Of a stretch of 64,000 nucleotides of DNA, positions 34,151 to 47,344 are shown one piece after another. This stretch comes from Acanthochromis polyacanthus. Its lineage: Eukaryota; Chordata; Actinopteri; Pomacentridae. Location: NCBI RefSeq assembly GCF_021347895.1, contig NC_067118.1:15048511-15112510 (forward strand). Reading direction: 5' to 3'. Every line of letters starts with the position of its first letter. The stretch's first letter is position 1. The notes beneath the pieces were generated by a model. It was not told the DNA's origin. It saw only the letters and a list, made by a program, of their open reading frames with translations, and ran no database searches. Position numbers and translations under genes: made by a program.

Positions 34151-35152
34151 CAAATTCCAAGAATTAAAACTTTTTTGTTTAAAAAGCCTGCACTTAAAGC
34201 TGATGCAGTTAATGGCTGCACCAAGCTCCTCGTGTCTATTTTTCTTCAGCATGTTGTTTGTGTGTCTCTCTGCTATAAGTGAAACCGGAAGTGGAAACCT
34301 GAGAACACTGATACAGTAAATGTCAAACACAAATTAAGCCTGCTCTAATGCATACCCTGCTTTGTCTGTTTTCCTCTAAATGTGACCATAATTTGCAAAA
34401 TGATCATGCTGTGTTCCAAAAACCTTGAAGCTAGGGGTTGAGACCATAAACATATCAGTAAAATGTTTACTGAGATAGCAGATCAAGAAAGAAGCAGAGT
34501 CATTTTGTCTTCTATACTATCATACCGCAGAGGTTTTCCCCCATGCTGGACATCAGACAGAATGCAAGCCTAAGTCACTTTACCACTGGCTTCTTTTCAG
34601 TCCCAGTGGCTACATCCATCTATTATTTACAGTCTATGGATATATCTGAGGCTTTTCAGAGGCACAGAATATGACAACATTCACATAAAAGTCCTCACAA
34701 GGAAACTAGAGGAGCTTCATAACACAATAGTGTCAGTTTTCAAGATCCTATGATAAGCTTGTGTTAAACCTTGTTAATACATCTCAGTGGTGTTTATTAT
34801 ACAATGAAAGACTCGTGAGTGAAATTAGTAGCTAATGCCATGGCGGACAATTATCCCCTTGACGATGCAGTGTAACGATTACTATCTCAAAATAACACAA
34901 GTTAAGAGGTTTCATGCGTAACAAATCTACGAAAACCAATCTTTTCTACTCTAGCGTGGGACTTTTCATGTTTCAATGATTTGTGCCTGAAACATGTTTG
35001 AGTCAAATCTGTAATGCACTCTAAAATTTGACAGCTACAGCCCACTGTTTATGGTAATCTTTTTTTTTTTCATATATGTATGTAGTATTAGATCTGAATA
35101 AATGTATCCGACACATGACTAATGCAGTAGAAATGGTATGCCACCACACACA
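34151..35152. other. No recognised feature
   Basis: AT-rich; no gene or repeat recognised. Confidence 0.5.
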
Positions 35153-35157
35153 GTACT

Positions 35158-35775
35158 TGTCATGAACCAGAGAGAGCGAACCCATGAAGCAGGCAGCAGA
35201 CTGGCAGGTGAATTAATAATGATTTAATAAGAATATATCTACATTAAACAGCTCAATCAGGGAGGCAGGGAAAATAACAGGATGAGGAAAACTAAACAGA
35301 ACTAAACTAAGGGCAGACCAGATGGCCAAGGTAAATGCTATACATGAAACTAAACTAACCGGGAAAGTGACTCACGACTGGCCGGGGAAATCAGAAGACT
35401 AGGAGGGGGGCTGAGTTGAGGGAGCCGGTGGTGGAGATGTGGCGAGGACTGAAGGAGCAGGCAGATAATCCAGATGAGGGACAGAGTCCAGGGAGCAGGG
35501 AGGCAGGCAAGGTAATCCAGAGTGAGAAGCAGAGTCCAGGTAGCAACGTGCGTGTAGTGCTGAGCGGTGTGTGTCCAATGTGAAGCAAGGAACAGGGTGC
35601 AGCATGTGGCAAGGAGCATGAACATGAGGCATGAAGCAATGATCCAGCGCAGAGTTGAGGGAAGAGCCAGGCTTTATACAGAGTTGATTGCTCATTCGTG
35701 CCGGCTGTGCTTCCAGCACAGCTGCTCGTCGTTAACTTGATGAGCCAGAGCACCGGAGCGGGAGGGGGCGTGACA
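35158..35775 (-). mobile_element. Solo-LTR-like element B
   Basis: A 618-bp unit with ends TGTCA (35158) and TGACA (35775) and a perfect 5-bp duplication GTACT (35153-35157 and 35776-35780). On the minus strand it is C/T-rich in the middle (CTGCCTGC, CTGGACTCTG repeats) and has TTATTAAATCATTATTAATT about 60 bases from its end. It shares the end bases, length class and layout with element A at 14703 but not its internal sequence. No coding region is present. Confidence 0.75.
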
Positions 35776-35780
35776 GTACT

Positions 35781-36589
35781 AATGTATTTTTATTACTTAA
35801 AAGCTGCAATAATTCAACACTTTTATTTCATTAGTAGATTTTTTTGCTGTTACATCATAATGAAGAATTGTAGAATTCTAGTGGCAACTGGTAACAACAA
35901 CATGGCAATGAGATGCAGCCTTATAGCCTAAGATTCAGTGTGTGAGGGTGTATGGTGGAGCTGGTCAATGAGTGGTGCAATGTTGTCAATGTAAAACAAG
36001 CCAAAGTAAAGCAAGGAAGGGCATGGGTGGCTGGGTTCAAGAGAGAAGAGGGAACTCTGGCTTGGCAGGCCAGCTTATATTATCAGGGACACTGGCCAGA
36101 TACCAGATCAGTTGGCTGTAGGCTCCACCCAGCCAGAGACCTGCAACAGAGGAGTAAGAGAGGGAAGACCAAGGTTCTTGGGCTGTAACATATGCAAATA
36201 TGTCTTTACTCCAAACATTGGCTACTTTGAGGAATATAAAATATTAATAAGGTTTTGCCTTGTGTAGGTTTTTTGTTTAGTCCATAATTTGATTTGCATC
36301 ATTTCATACAATTAGTCAAAAAATATTTAAATTAGTTTAAGTGCTAGCTAAAGCTACCTTTTACCCATTACTGATATGTACCTCTTTAAAATGTAACTTC
36401 AGATGTTTCCTGGATGGATCACGCCTTTCTACTTTTTGTAGTTGTAATACTGGTATATATAAAAATAACTACAACAGTTTTAACTCAAGCAACTTCAACT
36501 GTATCTCTCTAGATACAAGCCAGAAAAGTTTTGCGAAGTCAAAACTACCCATTATGTAAGGAAATACATTCATATTAATTGGTCTATCT
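35781..36589. other. No firm feature; possible LTR-like fragment
   Basis: Mostly unassigned. 35950-36190 has a G-rich strand with AACCTTGGTCTTCC on the reverse, reminiscent of the solo-LTR-like units, but no ends or duplication are found. Confidence 0.3.
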
Positions 36590-37180
36590 TCAAAAAAAGA
36601 AAAAGAAAACAGAAGTAATTGTAATTTCAAAGAAAAATATCATCCCAACCTGCAACATAGAGTTCGACCAAGAATTGCTGAAGCTTGTTGTAGAGTAGCA
36701 ATGGCAAGAACAGCATTTGAAAAATATACTGACAAATAAGAAAATAGCAATTAGCATCCATATAAGGACTCTCAGCTGTTACATTCTACCAGTTCTGCTG
36801 TATGGATGTGAATCTTGGAACATAAATAAAAAAACATAATCACCTCAGAAGAGATGTGATTTTACAGTAGCATGCTACGTATAGCTTATACAGCCAGAAT
36901 TAGCAAAGAAGATGTTTTAAAATTACTGAACACAAATTGTACGCTATTGAACAAAATTAGAAAACAGAAAGCAACATGTTTTGGACACATCAGAAGGAAA
37001 GATACCCTGAAATATATTGTCACAACTGGAAAAATTAATGGGAAGAGAGGCCGAGGCAGCTAGAGACCGATAATGATAGACAGACTGACATCAAGGCAAC
37101 ACATGGAACAGGCAACAGCACAATTCAGAAAGCAAAAGATGGGATTAGATGGAGAGAAATGGCGGCCTATGCTGAATGGC
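36590..37180 (+). pseudogene. LINE C-terminal remnant (RTE/BovB-like style)
   Basis: Degenerate frames read MARTAFEKYTDK, LLHSTSSAVWM (from a VLLYGCE-type motif), SMLRIAYTARISKEDVLKLL, NKIRKQKATCFGHIRRKDTL and TTGKINGKRGRGS, then a final block with MIDRLTS. This order is the segment after the RT catalytic core in LINEs with a FGH(I/V)RR and GKRGRGR tail. Stops and frame changes show it is dead. It is a different family from the RTE-like copies at 10690 and 39912. Confidence 0.7.
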
Positions 37181-37823
37181 ATGGCACTTGATGAATTGAC
37201 ATTTATATTGGACAATTCTGCATCTCATGATTTATTTCCAGTTGGTGTGGAGTTAGTGATGGTGAATCAGTGTGTACCATATCTAGCTTTCATGCCAGAC
37301 CATAATTTGTAAAATGATCTAGCATCTTTATTCATATCTGATAAACAAGGCAGTGAGGATGTACTTGTTTGAAGGCAGCAATGACAGTGTTGAGTATACA
37401 GGTAATGTTCTTACTTCTATTTTTAAGGAATTGGTATGTAGCTGAATTGCTTTTTGAATAACACATAGATGATTAAGTACATGCCCTAAGTTTCTTCTTA
37501 AACTATGTTTGAAATTCAGATATTGTTCCTTTAAGCATCATAAGATAAAGACAAAAATGAAAAAGCAGAGAAATTCCACAGTGCAAGCTCTTTAGAACAC
37601 GAGATGACATCAGTGTTGGCGATGATTGTAACTCCCCCACGCCTTTTCTTAGTCTGCCCAGAATCCACCTCCCAGAGCCAAACAGTGTGCTGGATCCTGG
37701 CTGTAGTCTGCAAGAATATCCACTTATCCCTCACACTCTTCATTCTGAGGTGGCTATTTACAAACAACAACAACAAAACAACAAATGGACCAAATGGCTC
37801 AGTCCCATAAATCATTTGTTTGT
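37181..37823. other. No recognised feature
   Basis: AT-rich sequence up to the hAT target duplication. Confidence 0.5.
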
Positions 37824-38232
37824 ATGATGATCAGGGGCGGCTGGTCAGGGGCGCCACCCCCTCTGTCTCACATCATGTAGAGTCACAGCCCTTCCTTTAA
37901 TAAAACGTTTTTAAAATTACATTTACATGTATATCCTATGTTTTTAACAAGCAAAATGGATAATAGAGCCTGTAGAGAGTTACTAAAATGTATAATTTGT
38001 AATAAAAAGTCAGATTAGAAATGTCCGACGTTGTCTACAATTACTAATAGTGGAGATATATCTGTCCGGGGCGCACTCATCTTTCCCCACTGACTCTCGT
38101 TATAACTTTGACATGCGAGGTTCTTTCCTCTTCAATACAAGAGATAGGAGACAGCGGGGCGCAAGCTGACCACGCCCTGCGGGTCAGCCTGCGCTGAACT
38201 GTCGCTCATCTTCAGCAACACAGAGTTCAGGA

Positions 38233-38549
38233 GTTGCAATGCTGCTGTGGCTCTGTACCGGCTCTTCATGAGCAACAATCTTCAGGACACCTTCTCAGAG
38301 ACGGTGTCTCTCCTGAAGATCCTCATCACGACTCCAAGGACAACAGCTGAATCTGAGAGGTGCTTCTCAACACAAAAAAGAATCAAGACCTTCCTCATTA
38401 ACACGATGTCACAGGATCATCTTAATGCACTGGCCATGCTTTCTATGGAAAAGAAACTTGTCAGGGAGACCCCAGATTTTAACCATAGAGTCATTGAGAA
38501 ATTTGCATGTCTCAAAGACAGAAGAGCAAAACTTTCATACAAAAAATAA
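38233..38549 (+). pseudogene. hAT transposase C-terminal dimerisation domain (ZMYM1-like)
   Basis: The frame reads LYRLFMSNNLQDTFSETVSL, then ILITTPRTTAESERCFSTQK (the hAT C-terminal dimerisation signature, usual form TTAxSERxFS), then NALAMLSMEKKLVRETPDF and ends KDRRAKLSYKK with TAA at 38547. In the intact family this part helps oligomerise the transposase and forms one face of the catalytic RNase-H-like fold. The upstream region is deleted rather than frameshifted, since the frame opens shortly before an element-specific GC-rich 5' region. Confidence 0.8.
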
Positions 38550-39911
38550 CACAGATGTAGATGTAGCACTGGTAATGGTTGCTAAGGGCTAAGCTATGGA
38601 AGGTTCGGCTCTGGGAGCTGTGTGAAAATTAATCAACACAAAACTCAAATTAGATTACCGGTAATGTATTTTTAAAAAAATTAATCAACAAAAAAATACT
38701 TAAATACATCAAGTCAAAACAATGACCAAAATAGTAAACCAAAACAATAACAGAAAACCAGAGTAAATAAATCAATAGCTTCACTTTCAACAATCAAAAG
38801 TGACAGTGCTATATTCAGTTTGACAATTCAAATAATTCAGGTGAGCATGGTTCCACTGTTGCCAGTGGTGTTAATCAAAATAGTTCATTCAAAACAAGTC
38901 CATAAACAAGCCAAAACAAATCCAACCAAGGTGAATCAGTCCAACTAAAGCAAGAAAGTCCTACCACACTAGTGGGGAAGGGATGAAGCTGTAAGGCCTG
39001 CCAACAGTGGGGTGGGTGAAGGGGTGAATCTAGCCAACTGTTTCCAGTTCGTTCCAGGGTAGCTCGCCATCAAATCAAATTTTCCATTGAAGCCTAACCT
39101 GTTCGGCAGACAGGCTTCATCAATCAATCATTATCAATTATCAATCATCATATTTCTATTAGTTGATGCTCACCAACATTCAGCACAGTATGGGTTCAAG
39201 TGGGGGACATCCAGAAATCCAAAAGCAGGATTCCAAGGGTGAAGGCCTGTTAGCATTTGTATGAGCATTAGCGTGATACTAAAAGGCTTTTAACATGTTT
39301 AGCAAAGGTTTAACTCACTTCCTCCTTAATGGTATGAGTTCCAAGTGTCCAGGCTTGTGAAAAGTGAATGGTTTCCAGAGAAGTGAGGTGATCCTGTTCA
39401 AATTCCTGCTGTGTGTGACTGAATAAAGCTGGTATGCTTCAAACAAAGGAATGGGGTGGATTCCAGGTGAGAGAGACTGCTGGTGATTGGTTCAGGGTGT
39501 TGACTGACAGTGAGGAGGTCCAGTAATGTGAAAGTGACTGACTGTGACTGCTTGTGTCTGATTGTGACTGATTGTGATTGGCAGGTGTCTTGTTCAGGTT
39601 GGAATCTTGATGGCCAACAATGAACTATTCCAGAGTGAGTGTTACATAGAGGTGCTGGCTTTAATCTCCAAAATGTGAGGATTTACTTTTTTAATAATGT
39701 AAATAGAAATGTTAGTTGACACAAGTGGCACTTTAGACTGAAAGCCTGTTGATTTTCATATGTTCTGAAATCTGAGGAATTACTGTTTTTCTTTATTTTC
39801 CTTGTAAATATTTAATGTTAGTTGACAGAAGCACTTTGGGCTCAAAGCCTAAGATAAGATAAGATAGGTTTTATTTGTCACATGCACAGTTATACATAGT
39901 ATAATGCCTAA

Positions 39912-42491
39912 TCTTCTTCTTTTCCTTTCGGCTTTTCCCTTCAGGGATCGCCACAGCGAATCAATTGCCTCCATCTAACCCTGTCTGCTGCATCCTCTTC
40001 TCTCACACCAACTACCTTCATGTCCTCTTTAACCACATCCATAAACCTCCTCTTTGGTCTTCCTCTAGGCCTCCTGCCTGGCAGTGGGAAACTCAGCATC
40101 CTTCTACCAATATATTCACTCTCTCTCCTCCGGACATGTCCGAACCATCTCAGTCTGGCCTCTCTGACTTTATCTCCAAAGCCTCTAACATGTGCTGTCC
40201 CTCTGATGTACTCATTCCTGATCCTATCCATCCTGCTCACTCCCAAAGAGAACCTCAGCATCTTCAGTTCTGCTACCTCCAGCTCTGCCTCTTGTCTTTT
40301 CCTCAGGGACACTGTCTCCAGACCAAACAACATGGCTGGTCTCACCACAGTTTTGTAAACCTTTCCTTTCATTTTAGCTGAAACTCTTCTATCACACATC
40401 ACACCTGACACTTTTCTCCAGCCGTTCCAGCCTGCCTGTACACGCTTCTTCACCTCTTTTCCACACTCTCTATTGCTCTGGACTGTTGACCCTAAGTACT
40501 TAAAATCCTCCACCTTCTTGCTCTCTTCTCCCTGTAACCTCACTCTTCCACTTGGGTCCCTCTCATTCACACACATACTCCGTCTTACTGCGGCGAACCT
40601 TCATTCCTCTCCTTTCCAGGGCAAACCTCCACGCCTCTAGCTTCTCCTCCACCTGTTCCCTGCTCTCACTACAGATCACAATGTCATCTGCAAACATCAT
40701 AGTCCATGGAGACTCCTGTCTAACCTCGTCTGTCATCCTGTCCATCACCATAGCAAACAAGAAGGGGCTCAGAGCTGATCCCTGATGTAGTCCCACCTCC
40801 ACCTTGAACTCCTCTGTCACACCTACAGCACACCTCACCACTGTCTTACAGTCCTCATACATGTCCTGCACCACTCTAACATACTTCTCTGCCACTCCAG
40901 ACTTCCTCATACAAAACCACAGTTCCTCTCTGGGCACCCTGTCATAAGCTTTCTCCAGATCTACAAAGACACAATGCAGCTCCTTCTGACCTTCTCTGTA
41001 CTTCTCTATTAACATCCTCAAAGCAAATATTGCATCTGTTGTACTCTTTCTTGGCATGAAACCATACTGCTGCTCACAGATGTTCACCTCTGCCCTTAGT
41101 CTAGCTTCAACTACTCTTTCCCATTGCTTCATCGTGTGGCTCAGCAGCTTTATTCCTCTGTAGTTGCCACAACTCTGCACATCTCCCTTGTTCTTAAAGA
41201 TGGGCACCAGCACACTTCTCCTCCATTCCTTGGGCATCTCCTCACTATCTAAGACCCTGTTGAACAACCCAGTCAAAAACTCTACTGCTACCTCTCCGAG
41301 ACACTTCCATACCTCCACAGGTATATCATCAGGACCAAGTGCCTTTCCACTCTTCATCCTCTTCAATGCCCTCCTCACTTCATCCTTACTAATCTTTGCT
41401 ACTTCCTGGTCCACAACAGTCACCTCTTCTACTCTTCCTTCTCTCTCATTTTCCTCATTCATCAACTCTTCAAAGTACTCTTTCCATCTTCCCATCACAC
41501 TATTGGCACCTGTCAACACACTTCCATCCTTATCCTTTATCACCCTAACCTGCTGCACATCTTTCCCATCTCTGTCTCTCTGCCTTGCCAACCTATACAG
41601 GTCAGTCTCTCCCTCCTTACTGTCCAACCTAGCATACAAGTCATCGTAAGCCCCTTGTTTGGCCTTTGCCACCTCTACTTTCACCTTACGCTGCATCTCC
41701 CTGTACTGTCTGCTCTCTTCAGTCGTCTCAGTGTCCCACTTCTTCTTAGCTAACCTCTTTCTCTGGATCCACTCCTGTACCTCCTCATTCAACCACCAAG
41801 TCTCCTTATCTCCCTTCCTTCCAGATGACACACCAAGTACTCTCCGACCTGTCTCCCTGATCACATTTGCTGTAGTTGTAGGAGCATACCCACTAACAAC
41901 ATTGAACATCACACCTTCGATTTCTAGCTTCAGGCTCATCACTCGATCTGACACTCTTTTTACCTCCAGGCCATTCCTAACAAACTCCTCCTTCAAGATA
42001 ACTCCTACTCCATTTCTCTTCCTATCTACACCATGATAGAACAATTTGAACCCTGCTCCTAAACTTCTAGCTTTACTACCTTTCCACCTGGTCTCCTGCA
42101 CACACAGTATGTCCACCTTCCTCCTCTGCATCATGTCAACCAGCTCTCTACCTTTTCCTGTCATAGTTCCAACATTCAAAGTCCCTACTCTCAGTCCTAG
42201 ACTCTTGGTGTTCCTCTTCTCTCTCTTCCTACGAACACACCTTCCTCCCCTTCCTTCTTCGACCAACAGTAGTCCATTTTCCACCAGCACCCTGTAGGTC
42301 GACAGCACCGATGGCGGTCACTGTTAACCCGGACCTCGATCGATCCGGTATGGAAGTCATACATTTGATTCGCATGTTTGATTTGGCCAAAGTTTTACTT
42401 TGGATGCCCTTCCTGACACAACTTTCTGTATTTATCCGGGCTTGGGACCGGCACAATAAGACACTGGCTTGTGTCCCCTTGCGGCTACATT
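39912..42491 (-). mobile_element. RTE-like LINE, near full length, inserted in hAT
   Basis: Read on the minus strand it starts AATGTAGCCGCAAGGGGACA and ends CCCTGAAGGGAAAAGCCGAA with a short AAG-rich tail. It is flanked by a 14-bp duplication with one mismatch: AGTATAATGCCTAA (39898-39911) and AGTAAAATGCCTAA (42492-42505). This is an almost complete element of the family also seen truncated at 10690 and as a 5' piece at 49322. The LINE is younger than the hAT insertion. Confidence 0.85.
39941..42308 (-). pseudogene. RTE-like LINE endonuclease/reverse transcriptase, one frameshift
   Basis: The first 581 codons (42308-40563) start MLSTYRVLVENGLLL, then the endonuclease start LRVGTLNVGTMTGKG, RKVDILCVQETRWKG (catalytic Glu) and VMFNVVSGYAPTT. 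There an internal deletion removes the rest of the endonuclease, including its DFN and SDH motifs, and joins to TANVIRETGRRVLG. The RT domain is then whole: SGKALGPDDIPVEVWK, FVDLEKAYDRVPREE, GLHQGSALSPFLFA and MMFADDIVICS. At SKTEYVC a 2-base loss (near 40563-40576, TATCTGTGTG to TATGTGTG against copy 1) shifts the frame; the C-terminal 211 codons continue to 39941 with RWFGHVRRRESEYIGRRML. Endonuclease loss plus frameshift make it defective. Confidence 0.85.
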
Positions 42492-43238
42492 AGTAAAATG
42501 CCTAATGGTTTCAGTGTAAAAAAACAAATACTGAAATCATTACACAAGTATAATGCCTAATGGTTTCAGTATTTTTTTTTCAGGCAAAGTGACAAATTTT
42601 TATTGCTTTGATCTTAAATATGCAGATTTGCTGTTTTGTCATCGTCATGTAAGGTTGTTAATGTAAAAGTTAGCTCACAGAAGCACTGTCTGCTTTAAGC
42701 CTTATAGTTAGGTTTTTTTTTAAACAAAATGTCCAATGTTTGTTGGTTTCACAGGTATGGATTTGTTTTTGTTTATTTGAGTATGTAGATATAAATATGT
42801 TGTTCCAAAGATTTTGCTGGACAGAAGAAGCACTTGGCACTCTTTGAAGCTGAAAAAATGAATTGTTTCTTTTTTTACTTTTGAAGTAAAAAATATATAT
42901 TTGCATATTTATACATTCTTAATTTGTTTAATTATAGAAAAGGAGATTTTAAGGGTTTGTGGGTACCAATTACACCTTATCTGGAGCAAATCATATCAAA
43001 GACTGGGGAGATAAGTTCAAATTCACTAGCTGGTAACATTTACGTGCATTTAGTTGTCTATTTGACTCAGCAGTAGTGCTTAGGTGTACCCTCGTAGTGG
43101 TGTAATAGCACATCAAATGGCTGTGAACATAATTTACATCAATTCTCGTATTCCGGTGTTGCCGACTGTGCTATTTGGTTTGGTAAATTAAGTGCTCACC
43201 CCCAAGAGAAAAATTCACCAGCCGCCACTGATGATGAT

Positions 43239-46200
43239 GGGGGTTTTCATGCATCCTGAAAAGTAAAGTTTACATTTCAAGTGTGGTTTTAGACATTTCT
43301 TGGACTAGAAAAACAAAGTAGACACATTGCTTAACTTTCTCCCACCCTGAGAGAACAAAGCATGTTAGAAATTCATTATGGCCAAAGTTGAGCTGGATTC
43401 CCAGTTTGTTGAGATGGATGTGGACTGTTATCTGTTTTGTTTGCTGAGAATAACAGTGTAATTACATTTTCATAGAATTAAAAGATGTTATTTCCTCAGT
43501 GACTAGTTAGAATTTCAAAGATCATGCTTTTCAGAGATAATTCTGAGCTCTTTAGAAAGCATTTGTTACTGTATTTTATGCCTTTTGGGCTGCATCTGTG
43601 CTGAGACATTTCACTTTCCTTTTAGCATAACAAGGAGCATGGATCTGACAACAGGAACATCCGTGTAAAAAGGATGGGTGTTTCCTTTCAATCCCAGCAG
43701 GATTAGGAGACAGTTTAATGATAAGATTGCCAAGGACATCGACACCATAATCCTGTCTTCTGTTTCTTTGATCCCTGTCTGAATTCATATGCATGAATGT
43801 ATAGGAAGAGTAAGAGATAACAAGACTGTAATGCCCTGAAAGCCAGATTTCCATATAATGCATTAGCTTTAATCATGCTTGTATTGATTAGTCCCAAAAT
43901 ATGAAACATCCAGTATATGCCACATTTGCCAGTGTTTAAAGAGTGTAATAAAATATGGAAGTTCAATTAAAATATAATATTATGCAGGACTGATGTAGTG
44001 ACTTGGTTTATGTGATGTGAACTTTGTAATGGCTGCAGGATCAACTCCATGTGCCAGTCTCTAACCCATTACATTTCTCTCTTCATGTTTACTGTCTCTT
44101 TGTTTGTCTGAGCAAACACACAGCACTTGGCTTCCAAAAAGATAAAATGAAAACCTGGAGAAGGTCTTTATGATTTTATTCCAGAACAGCTCTTCCAGTA
44201 CTTTGATTTCCCAGCAAAAACACTGAATTACAGTAAGATGATCAGATTTACTTACTTCACTTGTCTGTAGTTTTAATGTTGTGGCTGATTGTATAATAGC
44301 CAGTTGCATGCTACTTTTATGTTTTAGTGAGCCAAAGACAACCTTTCCTGTCATTTGTAGTGGACAGTTAAGCTGTATTGCATTTCATTTTGTTCTACTG
44401 CAACACATGCCCAAAGTTTGACATTCCAAAATAACTTAAGTGTAGCAGAACTCTAAGAGCAGTACTATAATTAAATAGTTAATTACTTTAGTGAGCACCA
44501 ATGAATTCTGTGCTTCCACGTAACCAAAACCCTGAACTGAAAGCTCAAATAATCTTATTAGAACTAATGTCGTTTAGCTGTTAACTGATGAACAATGTCC
44601 AAGAAATGGCAGATGGTGAATAGGACCTGGTACCATCTGCTGAGCTTCAGAAACACCAGAGGCTCCCAGCAGCACTACAGAGCATCACTGAGTAAAGATG
44701 TCTTCTGACGCAATCTAAGCAACAACAAATCAAGAGCCAATCACACTTGTTTGGATTCCCATGGACAGAGCACAGTGTTGGTTACTACTCACCTCTACTA
44801 TGTGACAGAAGTGTTCTCTTCAGTTGTTAGTTCTTTGCAATGTATGTTCTATAAGCTACTGGGACATTTAAACAAACAGAATAATGCGTGGATGGAAACC
44901 ATCATCATCCTTGTTTACGTGTCTGGTGAAGTAAAATCTCTCACAAGTATGGTAACATTCTGAAAACTACTGCAGTATTTAACCTACATAAAGTATCAAA
45001 TGCATCTTTACTTTATGCAAAGTGATGCTAGACAGTCAAGTGAATTCTCAAAGTAGACGAGGGAGTTATGGAATACAGAAGAGACAGTGATGTTAAAACG
45101 CATTCGTTGTAATAACCTATGACAGCCTTGAAACATGATTTGAGAATAACTGATATTTCAACACAACCACCAAGACTCTCCCTCCACAGCCTGATTCAGA
45201 CGAAATCAACATAATTTAACTAGACTGATATCATTACCTGCCATTATGTGGCTACAGAGGTGAGGACACATGGCTGCGACTGGAAGAAAAGAGCCACAAC
45301 CAGCAGAGGGTGCTGGAGCTGCAGGAGCCGCAGTGCACTGGTGCATCGGCTATGACGTCACTCTGGTGGGCGGAGACAGCTGAACTTGAACCCGGAAGCT
45401 ATATAGTATGTAATAGGTGCTGAGGAAAGTTTGAACTAATTCTAATGTGGATTTGAAGCTAAGAACTGTAGTAGATAAAGCAAATCAAAGGTTTGTGATG
45501 ACTTACACCATTTGGAGGTTTGATTAGACTGCTAGAAGTTCTTACTAAATTCTTCTGACTAGATTTTAAAATTGTCTAAGGAAGATGAAAAGGATTTCCC
45601 TGAGTAACAGCTCCAGCCAACGCTTGATGTTTAGGACATGTCATCAACAACATTTGCAAGGCTGGCCCACTTTGGTGGCAATGCTGTGATCCTACATTGA
45701 GGAAGGATCAGCCCACCCAGATATAATCACAGTCAAAATGTAAGAACAAATTTCCAACCTGCATTAGAGATCTCTGACAAGAAGGTGAACAGTGGCAATG
45801 ATATGCAGATCCATAGAGGCTGGTGTAGCAGCGATGTGGTGAGCATGGAGCGGGCTTAGGCGATAATAAAGTATACTAAGTGGGTGAGCTGGACTTATGT
45901 AGAAAATGACTGGACAGAAAAGGACCTTGTGACACCCTGACTCCATGCTTGTACGAACTAACAAAAAAGTTACATAAATATAAATACATAAATAAACTGT
46001 AATGCCTCACACCTCTCTTCAAAAATTACAAAGCTCCTTTATTTTAAAAAAAATCTGTCTGCCTCCACACATCATATCTCCTTTACTCTTTCTTACACCT
46101 CTTTTCTTACAGCTGTTTGCTTTTCAGGCCAAGCATGGGGTCCTTTTGACTGGCAACCCAATGAAAATGGCCCTGGAGGGCAGGAGCGTGAGACCAGGTA

Positions 46201-47344
46201 CAATTTCCTTCAAGCATAATATCCATCTTTTCTCCCGGTATTCCTTTGTACCCCTGAGAGCAATGTCTCATATCCAACAAAAATGAAGTCAGCACACACA
46301 AAGTTAAAGGTAGAACAGACAGTGTAATCACATACTGTAGATATATGTTTCTCTCCAGCTGGACCTGGGAGGGGGGGACAGTTTCAACAGAGTGAGCTGG
46401 AATAACAGACAGAATCATCCAACAACAATTCTCTCTTTCCTTTCCCTCTTTTCAGAGCATAAAAAGCAGACTAGGTGTACATACAAGAGAAGCAATGTGG
46501 TGAAATGCATTATCTGTCATCCCAGGCAACATATAAACCCTGACCTACAAAGCAGTGATACCCCTACAGCTCTATTTTACACTATTAAAGAGATCAGAGC
46601 TTTGTACTTTGTAACTTTGTAAATGTTTAAGTGTTTTAATTAATCTAGGACAATAGTTGAAATAGACATTTTTGATCTACATACATATATGTGTATGTGT
46701 GACAGCATGCTGTCATTTTTCAAATGACAGTAATATAGGAAAGACATAAACATTACATCCATTTGAATCTGTTGCGTTCATACAGAACATTATTAGATAT
46801 TGATGCCATTATTTTTTTTTGTTTTAAACACAGAGTCAACTCGGGAACAGTAGACATACCTTTTCTCATCCCTTTTTCCAGCACTGTCTATTTATTCTCC
46901 ACACTGCTCAGCCACATGCACTCCACATGCCACGTGTATGTTACCCATAATAGGGTACGAGACATGTATTTAATATACAGTAAATGGTATATGACTGCAT
47001 TTACATAGTGTTTATATCTGAAACACCTGACAGTTTGCCTCTCTTGTAACCAGCTATGCTCATATTCACACAGCAATGGCATTGAGCTACCATGCAAAGA
47101 CAGCTGTAACATTTGAACATGAGGAGCTGGGGACAAAGTGTTGTGAAGTGGTGTTCCATTGCAAGGTTGATATGCCGTTCAGTGTCAAATCCAAAACGTG
47201 AGTGGGTGAGTCAGCATTAGGTGGCAATATTATAAATTTAGAAGTCATCTTCCATCAAAGTACTAACAACATGCTCCATTGGTGAAATTGTGCATATTTG
47301 TCCATATCACTGATGTATTATAATGGATTTTCTTTGATCCACTA
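43239..47344. other. No recognised gene
   Basis: Over 4 kb of mostly AT-rich sequence. Open frames such as 43576-43863, 44061-44354 and 46107-46418 have no recognised domain. A GC-richer block at 45240-45410 contains GCATCGGCTATGACGTCACT with a CRE-like TGACGTCA, but no exon was found. Confidence 0.45.

Larger units (their letters stand above)
37832..43230 (+). mobile_element. hAT transposon (ZMYM1-type), 5.4 kb, carrying a nested LINE
   Basis: Ends are CAGGGGCGGCTGGTC (37832) and CACCAGCCGCCACTG (43230), inverted, with an exact 8-bp duplication ATGATGAT (37824-37831 and 43231-43238). An 8-bp duplication and CAG...CTG ends are diagnostic of hAT. It holds the C-terminal part of a transposase at 38233-38549. 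Removing the LINE at 39912-42491 and one duplication leaves about 2.8 kb. The N-terminal zinc-finger and most of the catalytic region are missing, so the copy is non-autonomous. Confidence 0.85.

Noticed and set aside
35350..35753. Three overlapping minus-strand frames of about 90-120 codons
   Set aside because: They fall wholly within the LTR-like element; overlapping frames in all registers reflect the C/T-rich composition, not a protein.
39965..40785. Plus-strand frames (138, 112 and 77 codons)
   Set aside because: They are antisense shadows of the minus-strand LINE.
45240..45410. CpG-island promoter
   Set aside because: The block is short, has few CpGs and no exon or transcription-start features nearby beyond one TGACGTCA motif.
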